The notes under the pieces are model-generated. The model made no database searches, was not told the origin of the DNA, and saw only the letters and a list, made by a program, of their open reading frames with translations. This document shows positions 1 to 9,421 of a stretch of DNA of 34,605 nt, piece by piece (the first letter of the stretch is position 1; each line of letters begins with the position of its first letter). A program made the position numbers and the translations under genes. Source of the DNA: Chara braunii (Eukaryota > Streptophyta > Charophyceae > Charales > Characeae); contig BFEA01000455.1 of the NCBI GenBank assembly GCA_003427395.1, positions 668,571-703,175 on the forward strand. The letters are read 5' to 3'.

Positions 1-1866
1 AAGGTGCCCGCCGTGCACTCTATTGATGACGCGAGGAAGAAGGAATTATTGGCCTTCGTACACGCACTCAAGCGCTGGCGGCATTTCCTTCTTGGTAGAT
101 GGCAGTTCCGATGGGTAACGGACAACAATCCGTTGGTCTTTTACAAGACCCAGGACACAGTCAACAACACCATTGCCCGGTGGATGGCCTTCATTGACCA
201 GTTTGACTTCTTCCCCGATCACATTCCGGGCAAGTCAAACCGTTTTGCGGATGGTCTTTCACGACGTCCGGACCATTGCACCGCCGTCTTCTCGACTTTC
301 AAGATTGATAACGACTTGCGGGACAATTTTATCCGCGGCTACCAGGCCGACCCCGAGTTTCGCGACAAGTACGCAAATTGTTCCTCGCCCAATCCGGCAC
401 CTTCTCACTATCGGATCCAGGAGGGATATTTGCTTGTCCACTCGCGGGGGAAGGATCTTCTTTGCGTACCGAGTGACCCTCACTTGCGTACACGGCTTCT
501 TGGCGAGTTCCACGATGCTCCCGCCACCGGTTATTTTGGCGTCAATCGAACGATTGGCCGACTTCGCGAGCGATTTTGGTGGCCCGGTCTTCTCGACGAC
601 GTCACACGCTACTGCGAGTCATGTGAAATTTGCCGATGTTGCAAATCCCGCAATCATCGTCCGTATGGCGAGTTGCGAGCACTACCGGTTCCCTTGCGCC
701 GACGGGAGGCGATTGCCATGGATATCACTGGGCCATTCCCCAAGCACAAGACCGGTGTGGATGGGATTCTCACGGTAGTCGATCGACTCACCAAGTTTGC
801 CATGTTTTTGCATTGTCGCTATCATGCCAAGGCACCAGAGTTGGCCGAGGTTCTCTACGCCGATTAGATTCGAACCAAGGGTTACCCCAAGGAAATCGTC
901 TGCGACCGCGATACTCGGTTCATGTCTGATTTTTGGTTGGCGCTCACCAAACGATGGGGCTCATCTCTCAAGCCTAGTTCAGCTCGCCACCCTCAGACGG
1001 ATGGCCAGACGGAGAGGGCGCACCAGACGACACAGGTTCTCCTTCGCACTCTCATCCGTCCCGATCAGAAGGATTGGGTTGAGCGGCTGCCGGATGCCGA
1101 ATTGGCCTACAAATCGTCCATCCACCCGGCTATTGGGATGTCGCCTTTCGAGTTTGAGCATGGCTCTCCGGTCACTTCTCCGTTGGACACCATCGTTCCA
1201 CGCACGGCCGAGAGCGACGACCATCTCCTTTTCTTGCGTCGGATGCAAGAGCTTCTTGTCAAGGCATGCAATCAGATGGCAAAGACGCAGCAACGCATGA
1301 GCCAGCAGGCCAATCGCCAGCGTCTTCCTTGTCCATTCCGCGCCGGCGACCTCGTATGGGTTTCCGCCGCGGAATTCAGCCTTGAGCAGGATATCTCTCG
1401 CAAGCTCCTCCCGAAATGGATGGGGCCATGGCCGATTGTAGCACCTGCTGGGGATGCACCTGAGGGACCTTCCTTCACTGTTCAGGTGCCCGCCCACTTG
1501 CCCGTCTACCCGGTTTTCCATTGCTCCAAGTTGGCGCTCTACACACCAGCAGACCTGGATGACTTTCCCGGGCGACGATCGCAAGACCCACCCTCTATGG
1601 ACGACTTTCAGGAGGTCGGTGACATCATTTCCCAGCGACGCTACGGCAACAAGCCGACCGAGTATCTGGTACACTTTGCGTATTGCACCCATCGAGCCGA
1701 CCGCTGGTTGACCCGTGCGGAACTCCAAGCGACAGCTCCAGATGTTCTCGTACGGTATGAACGAAAGATGCAAGGCAAGCCGGTATCTTCGGCTCCACGC
1801 CTCAACCGCGTCCAGGTTCCACCTGCAGATCGTCGGCTGCGCCCTCGACCCGGCTTGACTTCATAA
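1..1866 (+). pseudogene. pol: Element A pol 3' part: RNase H end, integrase, chromodomain
   Basis: One reading frame runs from the window edge to the TAA at 1864-1866, broken only by TAG at 865-867. Order of domains: end of RNase H (the HFLLGR and FADGLSRR motifs near residues 20-85), integrase zinc domain (EFHD then CESCEIC), integrase core, then a chromodomain-like tail (YLVHFAYC...RWL...VLVRYER, 1660-1770). The core acidic residues are visible: D in MDITGP (721-723), D in CDRDTRF (904-906) and E in GQTERA (1012-1014). Integrase inserts the cDNA into the genome, and chromodomains target it to chromatin marks. Oddities: the second zinc-binding His of the usual GH(F/L)G motif is Tyr (GYFG, 532-534), and the TAG stands where a sense codon is expected in the middle of the integrase core. 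Both fit single C-to-T changes. The protease, RT and gag lie outside the window. Confidence 0.92.
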
Positions 1867-1877
1867 GGAGGGGGGGG
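1865..1877 (+). other. Element A polypurine tract
   Basis: AAGGA followed by a run of eight G lies directly between the pol stop and the TG of the LTR. This is the expected primer site for plus-strand cDNA synthesis, and its position fixes the 3' LTR start. Confidence 0.85.
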
Positions 1878-1982
1878 TGTTACATGTTGCGCCTGCACAG
1901 GAAGGCCATTTTCCAGGCCCTACGTTGTTCAAGCTGGAAGCCTGAATTTCGGGCTCAAGGCCTGGAAATAAGAGTCTGCAGA

Positions 1983-2418
1983 CCCCATGACGGTTCACCC
2001 CAAAAGCCTGACATCCGGGGCCCACAGGCCCTGCATCGTTTCAGCCAAAAAGGCCTGAGCCTTTTCAGCCTGAAACTGAGGGTTATTTCCGGGNGGGGCC
2101 CACAGGCCCTGCATCGTTTCAGCCAAAAAGGCCTGAGCCTTTTCAGCCTGAAACTGAGGGTTATTTCCGGGCCTGCAGACCCCATGACGATTCATCCCAA
2201 AAGCCTAACATCCGGGGCCCACAGACCCTGCATCGTTTCAGCCAAAAAAAAAGCCTGAGCCTTTTCAGCCTGAAACTGAGGGCTATTTTCGGGCCTACAG
2301 GCCCCATAACGGTTCAGCCCAAAAGCCTGACATCCGGGGCCCATAGGCCCTGCATCGGTTCAGCCTAAAAAAAGGCCTGAGCCTTTTTAGCCTGAAACTG
2401 AGGGCTATTCTCGGGCCC
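1983..2418 (+). repeat. Tandem repeat array in U3 of LTR A, about 120-bp units
   Basis: Units begin with CCCCAT at 1983, 2180 and 2302. Each runs through the phrases AAAAGCCTGACATCCGGGGC, CCTGCATCG(T/G)TTCAGCC and CAGCCTGAAACTGAGGG. The interval between units 2 and 3 is 122 bp. The interval between units 1 and 2 is 197 bp, which equals one unit plus the 78-bp duplication around the N at 2094. Repeated U3 blocks often carry enhancer-like elements, but no binding site is recognised here. Confidence 0.88.
2094..2094. other. Single-N join between two identical 77-bp copies
   Basis: The 77 bases before this N (2017-2093) and the 77 after it (2095-2171) read the same by eye. This is the pattern left when two overlapping contig ends are placed side by side with a token N. 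Confidence 0.85.
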
Positions 2419-2544
2419 TCGTCAGACCAACCTGCCCTGATACAAGCACATTCGGGCATTGGCAGGAGTGACCTGCCCTGAAGCTTCCTCAAGGGCTAGC
2501 ACGTGCAGGCATTGGCAAGAGCAGCCTCCTGGACGGGCCAGCAC

Positions 2545-2552
2545 TATATAAG
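2545..2552 (+). promoter_or_regulatory. TATA box of LTR A
   Basis: TATATAAG lies about 670 bp into the LTR in a GC-rich setting. Transcription of the element would start roughly 25-35 bp downstream, near 2575-2585, marking the U3/R border. The call rests on motif and position only. Confidence 0.65.
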
Positions 2553-2745
2553 ACTGGCCCGCCGTACAGGTTGGGACAGACGAGAGGAGACTGCCCAGGC
2601 ACTCAACGTGCGCTTCTACAGGAGGCAGTAGTCTTCAGGATTCGGCTGCAGTAGTAGAGTAGCGTTAGCAGTAGTCTTCAGCGCTGGGCGCGAGTAGCAG
2701 TAGACCAGAGTAGTGGAGAGAGGAGGCTGGCGGAGGCCAGGGATG

Positions 2746-2873
2746 CTTACCTGTGGCGCCATAGCTCCAACTTCGTCTTCGAGGTACCTGCAACAGAGCG
2801 CCCGAGTGACTTACCTGAGGCGCCATAGCTCCAGCTCGCCAGCGAGGTACCTGCAGCACAGCGCCACCATCAC
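2746..2873 (+). repeat. 64-bp imperfect tandem duplication in LTR A
   Basis: The phrase CTTACCTG(T/A)GGCGCCATAG, continuing to GAGGTACCTGCA, appears at 2746 and again at 2810, with several substitutions between copies. It lies downstream of the TATA box, so it would be in the transcribed R/U5 part. Confidence 0.75.
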
Positions 2874-3467
2874 CGGTTAGTACCTGGCATCCAGAAGAGA
2901 GAGAGAGAGAATTCTTCCTCTTCCTCCTCTCAGTCCACCATCTCTCTCCTACCCTCTCACTATCTGACTTCACTGCTTCGGCAGCCTACGAGAGTGAGAG
3001 TGGTTTACTTGCAGGGCTGCAGGTAGAGGTTGTCACGGGCATTGGCCCAGGATCTGGTTCGACATTTTTGGGCAGACATTTGGTTGGACTTCGGCAAGGG
3101 ACTATTTTGAACTTCGCTATTGCGATCTTAGTCTTCTCCCTTGCCTCCATCTTCGTCCTTCCTTCCCCCCTCCATCTCTCATTCGTGGTATCTCCCCATG
3201 TGCGTGTATGCACGAGGGACCTTCGTCTATGTATGCGGTCCCTTCCCTCCCTCTCACATGTATGATGTATGATGGGATGTCGTAACAGTCCAGGTCAGGT
3301 CAGGACTTATCTCTAAGTCTTCCGCTGTGCTATTAAATGTCATTGTTCATGTATCGGGATGTACACTGTCTGTTGATATTACGTTAGCAGTCCACTGTCC
3401 ATTCAGTCCTTTTCATCACAATGTGGATCCTTGGCTGAACTCTCAGTGCCCGACTGGGCATGTAACA

Positions 3468-3860
3468 ATGAGGAAGGAGGTGGGGACCAGGAAGGATATT
3501 TATTTTATAGTTTCGCTGTGGTGAGTCCTAGGCTACCAGTCGGGCCGCCCGGGTCACCTTGTTTGCCCGGGCTGCCCAACCGTGCAAGGACTAGAGAAGG
3601 TCCCAGCAAAATAGGAAAAAAAAGAAGAAAAAAGGAATTAGAAAACCCTGAAAAAACAAAAAAAAAAGGAAAAAAAAAAAAGGTTGTTTCTCGAGCAACA
3701 GGCAGAGGAGACAACCTTTTTTTTTTGTTTTTTTTTTTTAAATGCTCCGATCTATTCGTGGGGAGCAGCACGTGCTGGGAACCGGGCCCAGCGTCCCATA
3801 TAGAATTGTACAAATGCTTTGAAGTACCAGGGCCATTACCTGGCTTCGGCTAAGAACAAC
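3468..3860. repeat. A-rich hairpin region with a reversed A-tailed retroelement fragment
   Basis: No gene is seen. A CCCGGG-centred stem-loop lies at 3542-3577. An A-rich stretch (3610-3681) is followed by an inverted repeat in which A-run plus GGTTGT (near 3671-3687) faces ACAACC plus T-run (3711-3739). Read on the minus strand, 3797 down to 3775 matches the SINE-like copy at 5288-5310 in 21 of 23 bases. It runs on into an A tail at 3740-3717, so a related A-tailed element is inserted in reverse. The sequence between match and tail differs from the other copies. Confidence 0.5.
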
Positions 3861-4200
3861 CTGAAAACTATGAAAAGAGTTCAAGAAAATTTAAGAAAAC
3901 GTGGATAGCTGCTGCCCTAATGCTAAACTACTCAAGCAGCAATTAGTAAGTAAAATTGAAAGTATGGCTAAAGAACAAGAGCATAGGCCAAATTCAGCAA
4001 ACAACTCAGAAACCCCCCATCAATCCTCTTTACCTCACTCCTGCAAGACTTACTGCAGCAGATCCACCATCTCCGCTGCTGTTGTACCCTATTCCCATCC
4101 TACGAGCTACCCCCTCACTAGTAGGACGCTTGATATCCCACCATCAACATCTCCCCCTCACCTCGATTTTTACCCGGCATCGTTTTTTTGGACACCCGGA
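3861..4200. other. No recognisable gene
   Basis: Short overlapping ORFs exist in two frames but share no family motif. The first part is A-rich and the second C-rich. I cannot assign any function. Confidence 0.5.
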
Positions 4201-4218
4201 ATTGCTCCTTCCCTTGGG

Positions 4219-4515
4219 TCACTCCAGCTCCCTCTAGGACTTATAATTTCCTTACCACATCATGCACATGCCCCCGCAGAACTGGGTTCCCCCTCCCTCT
4301 TTCCCCACCCAAATTACCACTTCCCCCGGTTCACTCCAGTTCCCTCAGGGACTTACAATTTCCTTACCACATCACGCACATGCCCCCGCAGAACTACAGA
4401 TCCCCCTTTTCTACCCTAATTAAACTTCCCCCCAGGTCCCTCCAGCTCCCTCTGGGACTTACAATTTCCTTACCACATCAAGCACATGCCCCCGCAGAAC
4501 TAGAGATCCCCCAAC
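4219..4515. repeat. Three-copy tandem repeat, about 105-113 bp
   Basis: A shared core (TCCAGYTCCCTC, then GGACTTAYAATTTCCTTACC, ACATCA, GCACATGCCCCCGCAGAACT) starts at 4219, 4332 and 4437. The cores are about 65 bp and well conserved. The 40-48-bp sequences between them vary in length and sequence. Spacers and cores are both too long for a CRISPR array, and the surroundings are eukaryotic. An open frame crosses the array but looks like a by-product of the repeats. Confidence 0.8.
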
Positions 4516-4739
4516 TGCCATGACTGATTCCAACTTAGAAGTATGGGTTCTCACTGGATTGTAGAGGACTTAGGGTGGTAGAGCCGGATTACACCTGATC
4601 TTAGAAGACTCAGGATTTAAAAAAAAGGGGCCTTCACACGACTGAAGGATACCCACAGGGAGGCCAGACTTCCGGTAGCAGGCAGGTGGAAGAACGGGGT
4701 TTAGGGTTTTAGAAGAGAAAACCCAAACTAGTTTCTAGG

Positions 4740-4995
4740 AAGAATGAGTATCCTTGGGTTGACTTTCATTTCTTTCTTCCTTTTCGCTGAGCTCCCACGG
4801 GGACTGGCTTTAATAACTAGGTGGAGGATTAGCTAGAGGAGATCTCCGAAGAAGGGGACACTGGACCCGTTTTCCAGTTAAAGCCCAAGCTGAGTGCTGG
4901 CCACATTATTTCGGGTTGAGATGTGGATGGATTCCCGGCCTTCTTTTACTCATACATATAACTAAAATCAATTAAGAAAAAAAAAAAAAAAAAAA
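4740..4995 (+). mobile_element. SINE-like element, copy 1
   Basis: This A-tailed repeat ends in a poly-A run at 4977-4995. It shares with copy 2 (5120-5440) the block GGGACACTGG..CCCG.TTTCCAG near 4855-4875. It also shares the 3' block GGGTTGAGATGTGGATGGAT..CCCGGCC near 4914-4940 and an AT-rich pre-tail. It has no coding capacity. The 5' limit is uncertain. Upstream, around 4698, is one telomere-like GGGTTTAGGG. Confidence 0.62.
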
Positions 4996-5064
4996 GGAAG
5001 TGTGTAGAGTCTTATAACATAAGACATAGTCAGACAGAGGGTTAGAACAGAAGGAGAGTCGATA

Positions 5065-5090
5065 ACAGTAGGGTTTAGGGTTTAAGGAGA
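5065..5090 (+). repeat. Short telomere-like repeat (TTTAGGG type)
   Basis: TAGGGTTTAGGGTTTAAGG gives two degenerate units of the plant-type TTTAGGG repeat. This is too short to be a telomere and is probably chance or an interstitial trace. Confidence 0.4.
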
Positions 5091-5119
5091 AAATAAAAGT
5101 TAGGTAGAGGTAAATAGAG

Positions 5120-5440
5120 GTAGGTGTAGCGGTTAGCATATCAACCTGGGGGTAAGATGGTCAGTTCTTTCGGCTCCTAATTGCAACCTAGAGGCAGGTT
5201 GGCAGGTTTTTTCGTCTATAGCTATTTTTCTTTTGTTAATCCAGCTTCGTTCTTGTTCAGGAATAGCATTTAGCTTGGCGGGAGAAAGGGACACTGGGCC
5301 CGGTTTCCAGTGTGAGCCTAATCTAGGTAATGGCCCCAGTCTTCTGGGTTGACATGTGGAGGGATTCCTGGCCTCCTTTTGCTCTATATATAATGAAGCA
5401 TGCTATTTGTTATCAAAAAAAAAAAAAAAAAAAAAAAAAA
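5120..5440 (+). mobile_element. SINE-like element, copy 2, with possible tRNA-derived head
   Basis: The 3' half is shared with copies 1 and 3 and ends in 26 A residues (5415-5440). The 5' end carries TAGCGGTTAGCA (5127-5138), like an A box. About 40 bp downstream is TTTCGGCTCC (5168-5177), like a degenerate B box, which is the spacing of an internal Pol III promoter. The 3' block TGTGGAGGGATTCCTGGCC plus CTCCTTTTGCTCTATATATA is what a partner LINE reverse transcriptase would recognise. The homology between copies is seen directly; the tRNA origin is inference. Confidence 0.6.
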
Positions 5441-5571
5441 GTTAGGTTATGCCAAAAAATAAACTGAACAACTTTTGATGAAGGTGATGCAATCAGCACA
5501 GCTGGCCGACGGCCTGAGTTAAGGTAGGCGAAAGGGTAGAGAGGAGGTATGTACGCACAAAAAATGGCACT
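5441..5571. other. Unassigned DNA at the truncated end of element B
   Basis: There is no ORF or repeat shared with other parts of the window. The right-hand border (5571/5572) is where similarity to the B LTR abruptly stops, so this is the far side of a deletion breakpoint. Confidence 0.5.
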
Positions 5572-5736
5572 TAACTACTCAGCCCCTACTGCTGTTAATT
5601 CAGGCTATTTTTAGAACAGTGGGCGGCCCTCAGTGCGGATAAAAAAAAAAAACACAGCAAAGCACACAGCAAACACCGCAGTACCCTGTACAGCCTCGCA
5701 GTCAATCTCGGCACTTGATATCAGCAAGTCATAGCA
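5572..5736 (-). repeat. Element B 3' LTR remnant (165 bp)
   Basis: This matches 13405-13570, including a central A run, and both end at ...GTCAT(A/T)GCA where similarity stops exactly. That makes TGC(T/A)ATGAC the LTR start on the minus strand. The rest of this LTR, about 845 bp by comparison with the 5' LTR, is missing beyond 5572. Confidence 0.82.
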
Positions 5737-5752
5737 GGCTTACCCCCCCGGG
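5737..5752 (-). other. Element B G-rich putative polypurine tract
   Basis: On the minus strand a CCC plus G7 tract and TAAGCC precede the LTR TG. Element D has a comparable G7 plus TAG just before its 3' LTR. Here the tract is separated from the TG by a few non-purines, so the exact primer end is uncertain. Confidence 0.5.
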
Positions 5753-8700
5753 AAGCGAGGACCCCCGAGCTAGGGATGCAGACGAGGTGAAAGACGAGGA
5801 AGGTTGCCCTTCTGAGCCGCTTCATATCGTAAAACAACTGACTTTGCTGTCTTGAGAAGTTTCCTTCTGTAGAACCATCTGTTCTCAGAAGGAGGCTGGA
5901 AAGCGAACCTCACAAGATACTGTCGATCGGGGCCTGTGCCCCACTCATCCTCAATCCACTCCACATCATACCGCTTGCCAGGGATCGGTGGACCAAATTG
6001 AGGAGGCCGGTCTGGGAATGCATCAGCTGGAGTGAATGGAAGCAGCTTAGATGCATGGAAGACCGGGTAGGTTCGTAGATGCAGCGGGACGTCAATGACA
6101 TAGGGTGGGCCGAATGGATCAACGCCCACTATATCTAAGACCTGCCATGGACCCAAGTAACGAGGCAACAACTTGGGGGAGACATCCTCCTCCCTTGACA
6201 TCTCAGAACTGGCTACCCAGACATAATCACCAGTGCGAATGGGGGAAGGCCGCCTGTGGCGATTAGCTTGTTCAATCATTGCCTTTTTGGCTTTGAACAA
6301 GTTTGCCCGTGCTCTTTCCACACCTATGCGATAACGTCTAGCAAACTCTGCGGTGCTTGGTGTCAGGTCTGACTTAGCCTTATCGATGATATCATCGAGA
6401 GGCTGTCGTGGTTCACGTCCCCGGTGCAACCGGTATGGACTGAACCCAGTCGAGGAGTGGACAAACATGTTATAAACAAGCTGTGCCCGAGCCAAGTGGA
6501 GATCCCAGTCCTGTTGATCTGGAGAGATGACAGGACACAGCAATTGGAATAAGACTTGGTTCATCACTTCAGCCTGACCATTGGCTTCAGGATGATGACC
6601 ACAAGTCATGTCCAATCGTGAGTGTAGGTAGTCCTTACAGTAGGATTGTCACTCGTCGCTGCAAAATCGGGGGTCTCTATCACTGACTATAGAAGTGGGC
6701 GGTCCATGGTGTGTGACCCACCTCTCTGAAAAGGCTGCTCTCACAGCCGGGACTCTAGCTGCTTCTGGCAAGGGGATGAACTCTGCGTATTTGGAGAACC
6801 TGTCCACGCAGACTATAACCTCACGCATGCCACGAGGGGTGGTCTTGCCTAAATCTGTGAAGTCAATCGACACAGATTCAGCAGGGCCATCAGGTATGGG
6901 TAAGGGTTTGAGTAGGCCCAAAGGAGGTCTACGCTGGACCTTGTTCCTCTGACAAAGCTCACAGGTTTCCACATAGCGCAACATCTCACTTCGCATCTCC
7001 TTCCATAAGAAGCGCTGCGACAGGGCTGCATACGACTTTAAGAACCCAAAGTGTCCGCAGGCATCATGACACTCTGACATCAGCAGTGTCCTGAGATGCT
7101 GATCCTGGGGAATGCACAAGCGTTCCTCACCTCTGTTGTAGGTGTACAACAAGTCTGAACTCAGGGCATAGCCGGGTTCAGCATTGGGATCCGCTTGTAG
7201 ATTCCTCACTATGGGCCAAAAAGTCGGGTCCTGAGGCAGAAGACGAGCAATGGTCTGACGGGTCTCCTCTCCAAAGGAGTGAGTAGAGGAGATCAATGCA
7301 GAGAGGTTGGCCTACGAGAGATGGCATCTGCTATTTTGTTGTAGCAGCCCTTCTTATGTTTCAGTTCAAAGTCAAACATGTTTATGACCTGAATATATCG
7401 TACCAACTTATCGTTTAACTTTCCCTGGGACTTCATCCACTGTAAGGTGGAGTGATCTGCGAAGATCTTGAAGTGTCTTCCCAGGAAAAAGTGTTTCCAA
7501 TGTTTCGGGGCACAAACAAGAGCATACAACTCTTTCTCGTAGGTAGAGTTATGAAGCTTTTGAGTCTTGATCTTCTTACTCATGAACTCTACTGGTCGTA
7601 GACCATTCCCATCATCTTGCTGAAGAACTGCCCCAATGCCATACTGACTGGCGTCGGTGGTCAGGATGAATGGCAGAGTGGGGTCAGGCAACTTCAGCAC
7701 TGGTGCACGGGTCAAGGCCTTCTTGAGTCGTGTGAAGGCCAACTGGCAGGGAAGGGACCAAAGAAAATGAGTGTCTTTCTTTGTTAGGTTGGTCAGGGGT
7801 GCAACCACTGCAGAAAAGTTCCTGACAAACTTTCTGTAGTATGAGGCTAAACCCATGAAGGACCTGACATCCCTCACTGTCTGTGGTTGTGGCCACTCCT
7901 GAATAGCAGTTGTCTTGGCTGCTTCAGGAGCCAGACCATCTCCAGAGATTACATGACCCAGATAGATGATAGAGGGAACTCCAAAGGAGGACTTCTCTTT
8001 GTTAATCTTATAATGGTTGTCACGTAACGACTGAAGAACAAGAGCCAAGTGCTCCGCATGTTCCCTGGCAGTTCTGCTGAATACCAGGATGTCATCCAGG
8101 TAGACAACCATGAACTTATCCAGGTAAGGCCTGAAGATGCGGTGCATCTCAGTCTGGAAGGTACCTGGGGCGTTGCAAAGTCCAAATGGCATGACCAGGA
8201 ACTCGTAAGTACCATACCTGGTCTTGAAGGTTGTCTTATAGACATCCTCCTCTGCCATCTCAATCTGGTGGTATCCAGATTTGAGGTCGACTTTGGTGAA
8301 CACTGTGCAGCCCTTAACCATATCCAGGACGTCATCGATCCTAGGAAGTGGCTCTGTACTCTTCCTAGTGATCTTGTTGAGACCCTTGTAGTCGATGCAC
8401 ATTCTGAATTCCCCATTCCCTTTCGGGACAAAGAGGACTGGTGCCCCAAATTCAGAAGTGCTCGGCCGTATCCAGCCTTTGTTGGTCAGGGTCTCAAGCT
8501 GCTTTCTGAGCTCCTAAAGCTCATCAGGGGACATCCTGTAGATGCGGCCCTTGGGAGGGACCGCTCCAGGTAGTAGCTCAATGTGATGCTTGGTTGGCCG
8601 GTTGGGTAACCCAAAGGGATCCTGCATCAGATCAGCTTACTGGTCCACAACCTACTATATCTCAGGAGGACAGGAAACAGTAGGAGCGTCTGTCTGCTTG

Positions 8701-9335
8701 ACCAGAGCTAAGAACAGGCGCTCATGGCCATACTGGCGTGAGAGAGCATAGAACTCCCTCGCTCTCAAACAGTAGCAACTGGTCTTAGGGTGGTGTTCAA
8801 CAACAATCATACATGGCTGGTACACCCCCTGTCTCTCAAGCAGTTCAACCTTTGGGATCTGTCAGTCGATCCTTGGGTTGACGACCTTTAGCCACTGCAT
8901 AGAGAACACCAGGTCAAAGGGTAAGTCAGGGAATATGTAGAAGTTCAGACGGTGTCTGACTTCTCCAGCACTGTCGAAGGTAACAGGGATACCCCTGACC
9001 TTCTCCTTGATAGTAAGAACAGTGGAGTCACCTATTCTGACCAGCAAAGGTTGCTACAGCTGCTGAACTTTCATACCCAGATGAAGTTTCTTTACAGCAC
9101 TAGGAGATATGAAGTTCTTGGTGGCTCCACAATCCAACAACCCTTTGATCCTGATGTGATTGATCAGTGGCCGAAGTAGGATGAGATCAGACTTGTTTCT
9201 CTTTTGTTCCTTCAGGTGAAGGAAGAAAGCAGCAAGTGACTGAAGCTCATCTTGCCCCGGGTCCTGATCCGGGCCAGGATCCTCATTGCAGAAGGATGCT
9301 GCCCTTGCAGTCCCCAAACACTCACATACAGTCTC

Positions 9336-9421
9336 AACTGAAACAGCTGCAGATTCACCTACCTGAGCAGATGAAGGTGCGGTACTGGGGGGAATTGCAG
9401 TCCCCAAGGTCTGTTTCAGTT
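9336..9421 (-). other. Stem-loop or pseudoknot candidate after the B slip site
   Basis: On the RNA strand AACTGAAACAG (9421-9411) is the exact complement of CTGTTTCAGTT (9346-9336). Between the arms, TGGGG and CCCCA can pair. The long stem starts inside the heptamer rather than 5-9 nt after it, so the productive structure might be a shorter version. Confidence 0.5.

Larger units (their letters stand above)
1..3467 (+). mobile_element. Element A: Ty3/gypsy chromovirus, 3' part
   Basis: This is the 3' portion of an LTR retrotransposon, cut by the window start. Reading left to right it has the end of RNase H, integrase, a chromodomain-like tail, a polypurine tract (1865-1877) and a full 3' LTR (1878-3467). 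The order RT/RNase H before integrase assigns it to Ty3/gypsy rather than copia. The LTR borders are supported by a perfect 9-bp inverted terminal repeat: TGTTACATG at the start and CATGTAACA at the end. The five bases after the LTR (ATGAG, 3468-3472) would be the target-site duplication, but the 5' side is outside the window. It is inactive because of an in-frame stop and a lost zinc ligand. Confidence 0.93.
1878..3467 (+). repeat. Element A 3' LTR (1590 bp)
   Basis: The LTR starts TGTTACATG immediately after the polypurine tract and ends CATGTAACA, a perfect 9-bp inverted repeat. Inside are a tandem array (1983-2418) in the presumed U3, a TATA box (2545-2552), a 64-bp imperfect duplication downstream of it, a short GA run near 2896-2910 and an ATTAAA (3332-3337) that could serve as the polyadenylation signal. 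The second LTR is outside the window, so LTR divergence cannot be measured. The apparent length includes about 78 bp of probable assembly duplication. Confidence 0.9.

Noticed and set aside
979-1773. Antisense ORF of 264 codons in element A
   Set aside because: Shadow of the integrase frame; no recognisable motif.
4219-4515. CRISPR-like repeat/spacer array
   Set aside because: Only three repeats of about 65 bp, no cas genes, eukaryotic transposon context.
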